Source: Aphelocoma coerulescens
Lineage: Eukaryota > Chordata > Aves > Passeriformes > Corvidae
Assembly: GCF_041296385.1 (NCBI RefSeq)
Contig: NC_091014.1
Coordinates: forward strand, 9,771,578-9,835,577
DNA: 64,000 bases
Direction: 5' to 3'
The first letter of the stretch is position 1, and each line of letters starts with the position of its first letter. The position numbers were made by a program, and so were the translations under genes. The notes under the pieces are model-generated. The model searched no databases and was not told where the DNA came from. It was given only the letters and a program-made list of their open reading frames with translations. Of this stretch, positions 15,153-29,100 are shown in pieces.

Positions 15153-15631
15153 TGTCATGGTTTAACATGCAACTAAGTACCATGCAGCTGCCTGCATGGT
15201 AATATTAAAAATAGCAATAATAAGTGTAAAAAAAAGGAAAAAGAGAGAGAAAGAAAACCCAAGACAAGTGATGCACATGCAATTGCTCACCATGCACTGG
15301 CCAGTGCCCATCCTATCCCCAAGCAGTGACTGTCAGCTCCTGACCAGCTCCCCCCAGTTTCTACACTGGGCATGATGTGCCATGGTATGGAATATTCCTT
15401 TGGTCAGTTCAGGTCAGCTGTCCTGGACATGCTTCCCCCTCAGCTTCTTGTGCACCTGTTCAGTGGCAGAGCCTGGGAACCTGAAAAGTCCTGGATTTAG
15501 ACTACGAATTACTTAGCAACAACTAAAACATGAGTGTATTTTCAACATTTATTCTCATACAGAATCCAAAACACAGCACTGTACCAGCTACTAAGAAGAA
15601 AATTAACTCCATCCCACCTGAAACCAGGACT
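15153..15631 (-). mobile_element. Solo LTR of an avian endogenous retrovirus, antisense
   Basis: The segment runs from TGTCATGGTTTAAC to AAACCAGGACT. Read on the minus strand, it starts with CCTGGTTTCAG and ends in GTTAAACCATGACA, the ends of an LTR family I recognise from bird genomes and believe to be ERVL-like. Recognisable internal pieces on the plus strand are CTTAGCAACAACTAAAACAT, the CACAGCACTGTACCAGCTAC block, and a purine stretch at about 15226-15256 that would lie near the R/U5 part. The sense-strand TATA region is decayed (TGTAGAA in place of a TATA-like core). One end has mutated from the canonical CA/TG, and I see no intact 5-bp target duplication: GAGGA on the left, GGGCA on the right. 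No gag, pol or env adjoins it, so it is a solo LTR. The exact family name is uncertain. Confidence 0.8.
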
Positions 15632-15776
15632 GGGCAGAATTTTTTATTAATGAGCTAAAGAAACAAACATAAGAGGTTATCAGTGATACTTCACACCAGG
15701 ATAAAAGTTCCAGCTATGTGAACTGCAGAAGCTACAACCTGAGAAAGTACTTTTGCTGTGTTTACAACATAGCTGA

Positions 15777-15793
15777 GATGATGATGATGATGG
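15777..15793 (+). repeat. (ATG)n microsatellite
   Basis: Five ATG/GAT units lie shortly after the solo LTR. It is a simple repeat. Confidence 0.85.
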
Positions 15794-18700
15794 AATTAGC
15801 ATTCTAGCACATTTTAGACTCTTGGACTAAATGCCACTTTTTAAGAAGTTAAATGTAGCTTGATATGGCAGTGAATAAAAGGCCTGAAAACAATATATGA
15901 ACCAAATGTAGCCATTTTAGGAGAGATGTTTCTTAATAAAATCAGTGCCTTGAAGATTCATTCTCAGGAATATCAGAGGCAAGAGTCTATCCAATATACA
16001 ATACCTGTGAATAGTAATGCTCATCAGGGGGATTTAAAGAAGCAGAAACTGATTCATCCTGCACCAAGCAGTTTATCCTGATGATGCTAATGCTACAGAA
16101 AGACAACTGGGAAAACGAATTATAGAAAGAATTTGCTAGGCAAGTTAAGAGTAACATTTTTCAAATGTTTTCAGAAGCAGCACTAAATATTTCTAAAGTT
16201 ATCAAAGGTATAGGGAAATTTTTTAGATAAGATTAAATGGGTTGTCTGGGAGACACTTAAATATTTCTATTTTCATGTTGCTCTGGTTCCTTTATTGCTG
16301 ATGTTTTAACCATGAGATCGAGTGTGTTCATCTGCTTTTTTATGCTTTTCTTAAAACTCACTCTCAGACGGGCAAGAGATGAGAAATTATATTGCCCCAG
16401 ATCTTTTATAAATTTGTTACTACTGTATTCCCTCAAAATTTCCCAGAGTTCAGATCTTTGAGTAAACTGTGCACCATTTAGCTCCTGAGGTTTTGAACTG
16501 AGCAGTACTACTTATATCAGACACCATGTAAATTTAGCAGAAGCTCAACAGGCATGTGAAAAGACTTATTAGAAACATAGAATCTCATTTCGTCTTTTCA
16601 CAGAAAAACATTAAAAAAAATTGAAAATCATCATTAAAATAATACGGAATTTCAAATATTTATAACCTCTTTTTTATTTCTATTTTATTCATTAGTTTTA
16701 AATGCTCTGAAGTGACCAGCAGCCTTTGACATACTGTCCCAGAAAACTTCGTGCCTTCCCTTTGGGACCATCAGTCCCCTTTATTTTTGGTTATGCCATG
16801 CCCCCAGGTTTCACTGTCAATTTTCTGCAACTCTTACTCAAGTGACACTTCCTTAGGGAAAATAACCTTCTCAAATGTCTCTCCAAGAATTGTAATTTCT
16901 CTAAAATTTGTGTCAGTTTGGACATACAGTTTCACCCACAGTATGCCACTGGTGACTGTCAGTCTCACAACATATTCTCACTTCATTTTAATGAAATGGT
17001 CATTTCTTTTGGTGGCACCAGGTCAAAGTAAGTTTTTATTTTTTCCTGTCTCTACCTTTAGTTTTGGATCTGACAGCTTATTAATGTTTTCTACTCTCTC
17101 TGGAACAAATAGCACCTCATGGCAGACTCATTGCAGCCCTCCACAAGTTAGTCATGCTTAGCATCATTAAGAGCATGACTCCACAAGGTTTTTATTAGTT
17201 TCCAGGGTTTTGGTGTTTCAGTTTGGGTTTTTGGGTTTTGTTGGTTTTTGGAGGGTTTTTTGGCACCATTTTCTTGCTTACCTATAACACTAGGGATAAC
17301 ATCAATTAGGGGTTGCATTCTATACCTGTCATGAAACTGTTTAAAATAACATTAGCTAAATTCTGGCAGAATTTACTATGTAATAGGTTTCTATTAGATG
17401 TAGAGTTGGTTTAGCAAAAAAATTATTTAGTATATGTGGCTACATGTTCAGCTGCCATATTTTCTGTGAAAGTCATCTCTTGAGAGTCAGAATTATATTC
17501 TAACAGAAGTATATTTGTCCTTGACAATTTAAGAACTATCATCTATGTGTGTTTTCCTTCAAGGTGCAGATTTTCCTTTGTCATTAGCAGGAATTTATCA
17601 CTCTTTCACTTAGTTTTGTCTCATGTGGTAATCCCTGTCAATGTTCTTTATTTCACTGTTTACTTTGGGTTGTTTTAAAATATTTTTGCTGTTTGTCTAA
17701 GGTGTTTTTGGACCATAACACGACCTTTATGTATCCTTTGGAATACATATATTCCTGAAACATCCTAGAAATTGCGAGGTTGTTTCCTCTAACCAAAAGC
17801 CCATCTAGGATTGAATAGTCCTCCTTGAAAAGCTCTTGGAAAATTCTGATTCTACCATCCCATGCTGGTAACTTGGATGATTTTCCACAGTTCTAATCTC
17901 AAATGTAGTTCTGGCAATCTCAGTCCTCATCTACCTCAATGAGACCTGATGTTCATGTGTTGGCAACTCCATACCCTAGTAACAGACATTGTTCCATTTT
18001 ATATTTGCCCAGACAGTGTTACTGTAGTTATTAAATCTTTTCCCTTTTTTTAAAAGTTTGAATACGTAATTTTGTACCTGAAAAAATGAATAATTTTCAG
18101 GTTCTCATACACTGGAATGGTTTGCCAGATCCCCTCCTGATAGCAATAAATAATGTCTGACCAATTTCATTTTAAAAGCGCATACAGAGTCAGAAAGAGC
18201 AAGTTGAAGCTTCTTATTTCCATTGCTTGAGGTCAATGCCTCCTTTTAAGCAGGCTGAATCTCAGTTTTGGTTAGTGGTTAGTGTGGTTAGTGTGATACA
18301 TGAGCCATTGCTGATCATTTTCAATCACACTACTGTAAGTAGACTTTGCCAGAGCCCTTCTTAGAACTTTCATAGAATAAATTAGATTTCTGCTTTCTGG
18401 CATAGTAACAATGTATTACCGTGTCTTTTAACAAACCCATCAGTTTTAGAAACTCTTTAAGCTTGTCCTTGATAGTCATTAGATTTTCTTTGTACACTCT
18501 GACTTAGGCAGGAACATTTATCATAAATGTCCTGGTATGATTTAGCATTGAGAAGAACTTGGAAAACTTTACGTGGCATCAGGCATTTTAGTGATGACTT
18601 CAGCTTTATTATAAACTGCACACATACCTAGTTGTGTTACAATCTAGTTGTGTTAAGATATGTTATGTCTGTTTATGAGTATTCAGATTTGGACCTAAAT

Positions 18701-21700
18701 CTCTGCTTCTTTTCAAAATTCTAACAGCTCAGAGCTGTTAGTCATGGCTAAAGTTTTGTTTTGTTTTTCTAAAGCAAATATTACTCCGACAGGCTTGAGT
18801 ATTGTCTATAGCCTAGATGTACAACTTGTATTATATAAACAGCTATGTACAGCCTAAAGAAATATATCATTTAGTCCCTGGCCACTTTATATGTTTTCTC
18901 TTTTCCAGGATAAGCTGGAAAAAGTCTAATATGAGACAGAAGGATTTCCCAGATGATGCAATGGTTCAGGTCTCTACCTTCCTGAAGAGTCTCTTAGGTC
19001 ATTCTCTCTGTCATTCATTTAATATGCGCATAGTGAATTTTTTAGAAGTGTTCTGTAAATCCATTTTTGGTCAGGAAGGCCAGTTTTAATGAGGGTGCAC
19101 TGTGCTTTAGTTCTGCACTTGCATAATAAATCTGAAATTCCTGGGAAGATTGTACAGTTTATCTGGAGAATGAGCACAGCACACCAAGGCCTCTCATTGC
19201 TCATCTTTTAGGAGCGGGTGCTACATCAGCTCAGTGGTGACAGGACATATATTCAGATATACCCAAGAAGACAGCAGGGGAAGCAGGCAGAGAGTTCCAT
19301 GAATGCCACCTTCTCAAAACTTTGCTTGCAGTTATTCTTGCAAAGGTGATAGGGGAATCACTCTTTTTGCACTAAAAACTTGATTTTTATTACCCCATGA
19401 CACTTTTGGGAGGAAATATTGACCCAAGCCTTAAGTAACCAAAATACAAGAACTCTGATATCAGTGTTGATTATTCTACTAAAGTTAAAAATGTAGCTTT
19501 CCTTCTATGTTTAAATTGAAGAATCTTCCCTCCTTTTAAAATTATTAAGATTATCAACTTAAAATTTAAAAGTTTTGTGCTTTTGCTTAGATATACATGT
19601 TCAAATGATTTGTGAGTCTCACTGTGTAGGAGCATTTAATGTGAAGCCAGTTTAAGAACTCTTCCTGCCTAAATTTACCCACCCCCAGATTTATCCAGCT
19701 CCTGTAGCTATACTGCTCATAGTTATTCCAGATTTCTTTGGCTCCACTACTGTACATGATTGTTTTATGTCATGGGATTTAGGGTATAAGTATATGCAAA
19801 TACAGATTATTCAGGGCAGCTTCAGAAGCTCCATGGTGGCCGGGAGGTGGCCTCCACCTCTACCTTCAAAAATTAGAGGTGATTGAGAGGGCAGGGCACA
19901 GGTTGCATATTGATGACACTATTTATCACAACTTTGATTTTTTTTTTTCTGATGTTTTTAGTCTCCTTTTCAGGTATCACGGTTTCCTGTTAAAGTTACT
20001 GCTCTTGCACATGGCAGGTGCATTACTTCTCCTGAGCATAAATAGGATCAACCTTCTAATTCTGCTATATTTTATATTCATATCTCAGAGCCATCTCCAC
20101 ACACAAATGAACAGAGTATCCATCTGTTTTTCAAAGTAAAACTGTAAGACAACTTTTACTCAAGCAATCAGATTTCCCTGATATACATTATTAATTACTA
20201 TTATTCATTGCATTAAGGTGATACATAGAAATGCCACCTGACACTAGTATTCCTTCTTGCTACATTTCCATAGAATCAGCAAACAGTTCACACAGCTTTT
20301 TGCTCTGCTGCTAAAAAGATGTTACAGAGAATATATCATATGCATTCTAAACACAGGTAACTAAAGACAGAAATTCATACAAAACTCTTAAAAAAATAGT
20401 GACTAAATTCTTTTTATTACTTAAAGAACTTTATTTGTTGTGAAACAGCCCAGGTTCCAAAGCGTGTTGGTAGAAGACAGAGATAGTTCTTTATTGTTGA
20501 TTTTTTTAACCATCTGCCTCCCCAGACCTGAAGGCTGTTCATCTCTGGTCAGTAGAAACACAGAGCAGAAACAGAGAAGCTATGGTAACAGTAGGAAAAG
20601 AGAATCTAGATATGATTTTCTTTCTCCTGAACTGACTCTTCATGTCCCAGAGACATTGGGGAAACATTTTTCCTTTTGAATAATATGTGAAATGGAGTGT
20701 GTGAAGTGTTCTTCCTAAAAACAAATCTAGGGTAGCTTTTGAAAGGGAATTTATTACTCACCGAAGAATAACATCCTTTTAAATACGTAGTAAGAAGCAG
20801 CAGAGATGTAGACAGCAGTGTATACACTAACTCTTGTCCTGTTCAATAAGTGTGTTGTGGATACATAACCTTCTGCTAATACAGCATAAGACAGTGTTTA
20901 GGCTTGTGCAGATTTTTTTCTCCTTTGACAATCAGTGTTGTACAGACTTTTATTGTAGCGTGAATTGTTGTCACAGAAAAAGCAGAAGAAAATAATTTAA
21001 ATTATAAACTCCATCTGCCTTGGCCAGACTCCTTAGCTGACTGATGATCTGTAACCCATACTATTGGCTGCTCTGAGTTGAAGTTTGTGTTACCTCTTTA
21101 TCAGTACATTAACCTGTCCTGTTCCAGACACTGCTGATATTCTGCTTTACATGTGTATAACAAAGGCTCCCTTCTGGAATGAGAGGTGTCCCAACATAAA
21201 TTGCTGAAATTAAATTGCAGCATGTCTACTAACTCCCAACTACTGTGAAGGAGGCAGAACCCTCCTTTTCTCTTTAACACAATTTTCTTGGTTCCTGAAA
21301 TCAGCTTTTCAGCTTTTATCTGATACTAACTGTGGTAGTAAAAATTCAAAGTCGGAAGTGGATCACAGCCAACTCTTCCACTTGTGCACAAGATAAGTAT
21401 GCCATTAACTATGTCTCCTAAAGTTATTTATCTCATGCAAGCAAATGAGTTCAAAGCCTTCCTTTTACTGTTGTATGATTGTAGATATCTGCTGTCAGGT
21501 CTTCACTGGTGAAAGCTAGGCTCTTAACAGGGACAGAAGCAGAGTTTGCAGTCCAGTATGGCCCATGAATATAGTTTTTTTGCAAAATAATATGGCAGCC
21601 GGTAAAAATGTATGCCCTTTTTTTTCTCTTTTTCCTCCTCACTCTCTAGGTGTATACAAAGCACAGTATCAGCAGCAGCCCTTTCCTTTGCAGGTATGTG

Positions 21701-22589
21701 TCCTGACATTGTGCTTTCCTCCATTAACTAAAGAGTTCTCAGACACACCAGATGGATCAATGTATAGAATACTCACATTGGTTTGACTTTATAGCATCTC
21801 ATGGGACAATTTCTTCATCTCTGTTTCTCCCATCATCTGGCTCTGTCAGACTTTTTTCCCTTAGAGAATGTATGGGATATAGTGCAAGTATCAGCTCGAT
21901 GCCATTACGAACCATAGCATTCTCCAAAAAGAGCCTTAATTTCTTTTCCCCTCACATGGTCGCTGAACTTAGAAAGTGAGGTTTTGGGGATTTTTATCAA
22001 GTCCTTTCTGCATCATCTTCCTTTCTGCTTCTGATGAGATTTCCAACTAGAATCCTCAGTGAAGGTTAAATTGCTTCTGCACTGTGCTGTATTGACAAGA
22101 GTAAGACTTCAGCAGTGAATAGTTACTGCACAGTGGAGGCAAAAGAAGTAGCACCAGAGGAGCTTTTTGCATTGGTGGCAGAGGTATGAGCTCACACATT
22201 TTTACTGTGAACTAAGCACAGGCTCTGTTCACATAGTCAGAACTCACAGGACTGTACCTCAGCCCTACAGCCTAAGCCCCAAAACATGCAACCTGCTGAG
22301 TAGCCTTAAGAAGTTCCATATGGCAGAAGAATCCCCTATATATAACCATCCATGTACTAAGCTACCTGTTCTGCTCCCCAGGCTGTTTCCATACACCCAG
22401 AGCTGTTCCTAGGCAGGTAATGTTAGTCCCATTAAAGCCTGATGATCAAAGGAACTTGCTACACCCTACTTAGGGTGAAAAACTACTCCTGATGGCCTTG
22501 AAGGTAACTCCATGCCCTAAATCTTTCCATGTCTTGTTTTAACCTCAAATTAGCTTTGAATAGGCCTTTGGTTCTCTAGTTTGCATGAA
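15794..22589. other. Non-coding DNA, no gene seen
   Basis: AT-rich DNA. It contains the longest chance frame of the upstream half (136 codons at 16751-17161), which has no recognisable domain. A G/T-rich stretch lies at about 17213-17263 and a short GGTTAGT-type run at about 18269-18294. I see no supportable exon. Confidence 0.65.
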
Positions 22590-23110
22590 TTATAGAATCA
22601 TAGAATGGTTTGGGTTGGGAGGGACCTAAAAGATCATCTAGTTCCAATGCACCTGCTGTGGGCAGGGACACCTTCCACCAGATTGCTCAAAGCACTATCC
22701 AGCCTTACCTTGAACACCTTCAGGGATCTGAAACTTCTGTGGGCAACATGTTCCAGTGCCTGACCCCTGTCATTGTAAAGAATTTCCTTCTAATATCCAA
22801 CCTAAATCTGCTCTCTTTCAGTTTAAAGCCATTCCCCCTTGTCCTATCACCACATGCCCTTGTAAAAAGTCCCTCTCCAGTTCCCTTGTAGCCCCTTTAG
22901 GTACCAGAAGGCTGCAATAAGGTCTCCCTGGAGCCTTCACTTTTCCAAACTGAACAATCCCAACTCTCTCAGCCTTTCCTCATAGGAGAGGTGCTCCATC
23001 ACCCTAATCATCTCTATGGCTTTCCCCTGAACCTGTTCCAACAAGTCTGTGTCCTTCTTGTGCTGAGGACCCCAGAGCTGGATGCAGCACTCCAGGTGGG
23101 GTCTCACAAA
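22590..23110 (-). mobile_element. CR1 LINE, 5'-truncated, antisense
   Basis: This is a clear chicken-repeat-1 element in antisense orientation. The left end reads TATAGAATCATAGAATGG, the reverse complement of the ATTCTATG-type 3' microsatellite tail, followed by TTTGGGTTGGGAGGGACCT. Toward the right it passes through the reverse complement of the 3' UTR and into the last part of ORF2 (reverse-transcriptase protein C terminus), ending near GGATGCAGCACTCCAGGTGG. The rest of the roughly 4.5-kb element is missing, the normal outcome of truncated LINE insertion. The copy keeps long unbroken similarity to the family as I recall it, so it is relatively young for this window. Open frames inside it are remnants and not host genes. 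Confidence 0.95.
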
Positions 23111-26100
23111 CCCCACACAAGGAAACTTATGAATGCAAAGGAAAGGTTTCCACAGAAGGTATCAAAAGTCCATAGAGAAATATGTTCCTTGTAATTTCAG
23201 GTATTGAAAAGAAGACCCTTCCTTATTTGTCTGCTTGCATACAGAGACCCCATAGGACAGAATTTTAAACAGCTTAATTCCCAAAATTTAAACCCACAAT
23301 TAAGGCTTTCCAAGAGGTTTCCAGAAATGGTATCTAAGTTTATTTGTCTCCAAATGTAACATTCTATGAAAAAACAGTTCTTAGGACACCCGTTATTTCA
23401 AATTCAGGATATTTTAATTTGGTTCAGATGGAAGCACTCAGAATTAATACATGCTTTTGAACATGATGGCACACACTGCACAAGAGCAGATGTGTCAAAG
23501 GGACTTATGTAACACATTTCTCAACTGCTAGCAAGAGTATCATACATCAATGATGTGATTGTGAGCAACTACATTGTTTTAATGTAGCTGCTCAGGGATT
23601 TTTACCTGTAACATGGTGGGTACAACCCTGATAACATTAAGCAAGAAAAATGCTTGAAATAACAATAACAGTAACAATAATAACATCACTTTCGGTATCT
23701 TTATTCCAAACGTTAGGAAAAGATAAATAAGGACTACCATCACACACACACAAAATATCTAGAATGTTTTATAACACAAATCAGTGCAAGATAAAATTGA
23801 GGTCAAATGCGTGAGGGAAGAAATAGCGTGCACAGAAACTTGCAAACTATTTCCTAGCCTCCAGACTTGAAAATGGCAGAGAAGAACATGTGGCAATTAC
23901 AGAACCATTTTTATTACTTTAAAACAACACAGTTTAATTGGTTTGATATAAACATTGTAGCATATCTCAACTATGAGCAAAGCAGTGTACTCAATCATGT
24001 TACTTTTAATGGAAATAGTCTTGAAAATAGATTGCGTAAGGAACATTTGTCATAATGGCTGGTCTAGCAAACCACGCAAGCACAACTAGATAAATAAGGT
24101 AATGTGTCCTGCCACTTGTAACTTAATTCTCCAGTGTATTTCATTAGAAGGATCTTAATTTTCATCTGAATGTCTCCGCCTTAATGAGAATGAGACTAGA
24201 GTTTGGCTGGAGCCCAGATCAATTTCATGCAATAACATCAGTAACCATCTCAAACTTTGCCTTTCCAGTAATTGAACTATACAATATGTTTAAAAAAAGA
24301 GGAAACATACAAACAAGCAAATAACTTAATCTCTATCCTAAACTATACTTTGAAGCCTTTGTTTCAGGAGTCTTGAAAACACGATCAGTGAAGAAATATG
24401 GCTTTTGAGGCAGTGGCTGTTTCAGATAAAAAATGTTGGAAGAGATTAGTGAAATAGCTTTTGCGTTTTTCATGCTGATTCCACTGGAGATGTGCTGAAA
24501 GCCATAAAGATATGCTTCTTTCTCCAACTCATTTATTTCACATATACAATAATTTGCGGTCAATAAATCTAGGATGGATTTGCATGGTAAGGCATTGGTG
24601 TGGCAAACGGGATGGATAATAGCTTTATCCATAATGTGGTTGTGGTATTTTTATAATCAGTTTCGTAATGTGATATTACTGGAGAGTATCACCAACCAGT
24701 GTTCAATATGAAACAAAGTTTTCCAAAGCAACACATGCTATGTACTAATTCATGTCATCAGAGATCCATCTTCCGGTGTACAAGACTCATCTTGTGTGCA
24801 CATGGCTTTCATGGAGATGATAGCACAGAGAAATTTACTTTTACAGTTCTATAGCTGGGCACTCCAGAGGGATCATTTTACCAAGAAAAAAATAATTTCT
24901 TCACAAGCCAGAGTTCTCTGGACTTTGCAAGATAAAATTTGTGGAAGGGTGGAAACTTCTGAGATCTTTAATGAGAAATAATTACTTTAAAAGAACAATT
25001 GCAGTAGAGACTATTAACAAAATATTAGTTTACTTCTTTCATGTGTTCATTTGTATGTTTAATGTCTTATAAAAAGCAGAATATTTTAATTAAGGAAGTC
25101 ATTTCCTTAGAAATATCTGTTATAGAAGAAAACATTGAAATCCAGTCATTTAAACAAACCAGAGTTTAATATTTCTTAAAAATAATTTACAGTTCAAATC
25201 TCAGTATAATAGTGTACTTAAACATGAAACTTCGAGACTGTAGAAATCTCAGTCCTGCATCCTGCTGAGTTAGTCAGCAGGCTTAAGTTTAAGCACAGTC
25301 TTCAATTTTCAAGTGCAATCAGCTGTCAAAAAGGTAAGATTTAGTTTACGCAGCATCTGATAACCTGCTTCCCTAGACATCTATTTTTCCCGGAGGTCCT
25401 TCCTTAAAGTTTCAAGTGTGCTAGAGAACAAAACTTGGCTCTCCCTGATTCTGGATTGTGCTGTCTGTCCTACTCTTTACAAAATTTCAACACACATGGG
25501 CGCAGATCCAGCAAAGCATGTGCATAATTTGAAACCCATGAATAACTCCAGTTAAAGCTGCCAAAGATGGTAGGATGAACAGAGAAACCACTGAATTTCA
25601 GAGCAAAAATACTGGATGAAACTGTATCCTCAAACATAAGACTGCAAACTTTAGAAGGGTACTCACTCAGTGCTTGTCAAGAAGGATGTTGCTTTTCAAG
25701 TTATTCACATAAATCACTATGGTATCTGAGATTCATTGAACAATTCATGAGAAATACATTTGCATTTGATTTTCCTTTCCTTAAGCTTCTGTTTGTTGCA
25801 ACATTTAACTCCCGTGGGAGACTGGACTGAACTGTATATGTAATGCTTTCTTCTTCAGCAGAATCATTAGACTTGTATCACCAAGCATCGGGCAGAAAGT
25901 AGAAATATTTTTAAAGGTCAAATCATAAAACTGTAAAGCCTGGAGGACTTTATCTCTAGGGGGTTATGCCAAGTGTACCACTCCCTTGTATGAAAACTTA
26001 ATTGATGTCACTTGGTTGAAATTATTATCTCTTGAGACAAAATTTGATATGACGTTATGTAAGATATCAGAGTAAAAGGCATTTTTTGGATCAGATTTTA

Positions 26101-29100
26101 AGCCCAGCTTGTAGAATCACAATTGGTCATTGTAAAAATGATTATTATATCACAACCAGAGGATTATGATGTCAGGTGGGGAATAAGTGCAGAAGCAGAT
26201 AAATTCTTAGGAAACAACAGTGATTCTGTTTTAAAACATTGTCTTCAGAAAAAATGACCAGAAGAAAAGAAGTACAGGGAAATAAACTGCACAGAAGAGC
26301 ACTTGTTTCCAAATAAGATATTTCATAAGTTTTCCATAAGGTGACAGCTGCTTTTTCAAGCACCACATTCTGCTCTCCGTTACATCAGTGTGAATCCAGA
26401 GGAATTGCATTTGAATTGTTTTTGCTAGGGACTGACATCAGGGTAACTGACAGTAAAATTTGGCTTGAATACATTTTCTCAGAAATAGAACCCATTTACT
26501 CCCTTCAAAATAGAGAAGGGAGAATTACCAAACATCATATGATGTCATGTATCGTTCAACACTTTGGAAGAAAAATGGGAAGCAAGATTTGTTTGAAGTA
26601 TGGCTTGCTGTTTTTTTCCTCTTATCCTTCCAATTTTCACAATTTATTGTGAAAACTCCTGTGGCTGAAGCACAAAATAGACCTTTTGGGCACAAGGCAG
26701 CTCTCCTAACAATTGGGTCTTCCACCACATTAAAACCTTTAAGGATACTAATTCTAGGCTTAGGCACACTGTTCCCTGTTAGCAACATTACATAAGTAGT
26801 TTCAAGGCTCTTTATCAGCAGCTAAAAGTGTGTTTTTAGAACAAAATTGTCATTGGCAAACTTAAGTCTGACATGGAACACTGCTGCAAATGGGTAAAGA
26901 CTGAGTTTTTGCATGCATCACATTCTGCAATTTCATGTAAAGTAACCTTCCTGGAGTGACAGTATTTTCCTTAGCTTTGTCCTGTGATGGAGGGGGGAGA
27001 GGAGCAGTGAGGTTTCAGTCACTAAAAGCAGATGACAAGTAGCTTCAGAACACAAGAACTCACACACCTCACACACCAACCTGCTGCCTTCATTTGTATT
27101 CAACAGATGCCTCGATTTTTTTCCCACTCACTGCCTAGACTGTGCTGATCAGTATAAACAATGGAATTTTTGTCTTTATGGACATATTTTTGTTCTGTTT
27201 CACTTGAAGGTAGAGACAAACATTAAAAAAAAAAAGAAGAAAAGCAAAAAGCAACCTTCACAGACACATTTATAGCTTAAAAATTTGATAAGTAAACTTG
27301 AAGAAATAATTAAGGTATTCAAGAATTTGGCTGAGAGATTCATGAAACTAGTACATGATGCTGTAAGATTTAAACAGAAAGAAAAAAAAAAAAACAGCAA
27401 AAAAGAAAACCTGAGGGATTAATATGTGAGACATTGTAAAATGCCAGGGGAAATGAAAATGGCTAATTATGCTAATTTTATGTTATACTATCAATATGGA
27501 ACATGTATTGTCTTTATGTGTGTATATATATATCTAGATACATAGTGTGCCTATATGAGTCCAGCCTTTTTCCATGACTATTTTGGTATAATAGAACATA
27601 TCTTTTAGTTAAACTACTTTGCATGCACAGAAAATCTGGCTTATTAGAATGTAATTTTTTTCCTTCCTAGTCTGATCACAAGTCCCTAAGGTGTCACTAA
27701 GCAGCTAATTCTGGTCCAGAATCAAGAATTTCCATTGTTGTGGGAAATATTTACTGGCAATAACAGCATCTTTGTCTTTCCTTCTCCTCAGTTCCAGAGA
27801 ACAGGGCAGGCTCTGAGAGAGCAAAACGATGTTACACAGTGTCAGCAGATCTCCATTATCATGTGATCTCCAAAAAGGTGTCAGGCTGACTTGGTGCAGC
27901 ACTCTTCCCTACATCTGGCCATATGTTCCCTTTCCTTTGCCACTTTTACCACCTCTACCACTGCTGTTAGTTCCCAGTCAGTGGCTGAGATGCTCCAGGG
28001 AGTTCTGAGCACTGAAACTGCAGCTTCATATCCTGCCTGGAGAGAAAAAAGGGAAGGGGTGTTCAGACTTGTGTTTGACTGCATTTTCCCCAAGACCAAG
28101 TACTGGTGGAAAAATCCTCATTGAAGAGCCAGGGATGTTTGTTTTATTACCTGATGCTCTTTGTAGTTATTCTCTCTATGCACATGCAATTGTCAAAGTA
28201 GCTAAGTATTTCTAGAATGCCCAAGAAACAGAAACCAAGATGTGTTTCCAGTTACTTTCCTAAAAATTGCTCTAATTGTATATGTGTGTGCATGTGTCCA
28301 ACCTACGTTTGGATTTCCACAAACAAGATTTATGTGACTGACTGGTTCAGCTCCATCCTAATTTTGTTTTGGATTTCAACACTTCAGGAGAGAGAAGAAA
28401 ACCTTTCTTTCCAATGTCTATATTTACCTGTCTAAAATATCACGAAGTCCGATGTCAAAAAAGCTATGTTATGTAAGATATCAGAAAAATAATGAGTGCA
28501 TGAGAGATCAGAAAAATAATGCACTGTAAAGATTTTCTGAAATAGTTACAAATGCAAACTGGAGAAGGAATAAAGTTCCCCTCCCCTGCTGATACCCCTA
28601 TTCACTGGGGATTCTGAGAGGGAAAGAGAGAGTTAGTTAATGCTTTCTTAGACCTTGTTTTTCTTTGAATTCCCCTCTCTCCTCTTCTAGCACACACTTG
28701 TACATATTGCTGACTCTAAAAGCATTTCCAGAGGTCAAATTATTGAAAGCTCAACCAAATTTTCCTAAGCTATCACAGTTTACTTACCATTCCCAGTTTC
28801 CACAGGCTATCTGAGCAGTGATTAACTATCTATGTTTTGGCATCAGAAGCCATAAACTGACTCTTTAGCCCCTGTGTTTGTGTGATATTGTTTGATCTTC
28901 CAAAGACAATTTGCACCCACACACACTGTTCAACAGAATCTGACTTGCAGTTTGTCTGTGAAAAAAAAAGCACCCTCATTAAAATGTTGTCCAGTCTAGA
29001 AAGTCAAATAGGGAATATGCATGAAGATGACAGTCAGTGGTTATGTTTCTGTTGGTTTTAAATCTTTGTCATATACTAATGACCCACTCAGCACAAGAAG

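Noticed and set aside
16751..17161. 136-codon plus-strand frame
   Set aside because: No recognisable domain, no splice signals or promoter context, composition like its surroundings. The reverse strand has a short reverse-transcriptase-like string, but it does not continue.
22610..22891. 93-codon frame and the neighbouring frame at 22991-23194
   Set aside because: They lie antisense within the truncated CR1 element and are not host genes.
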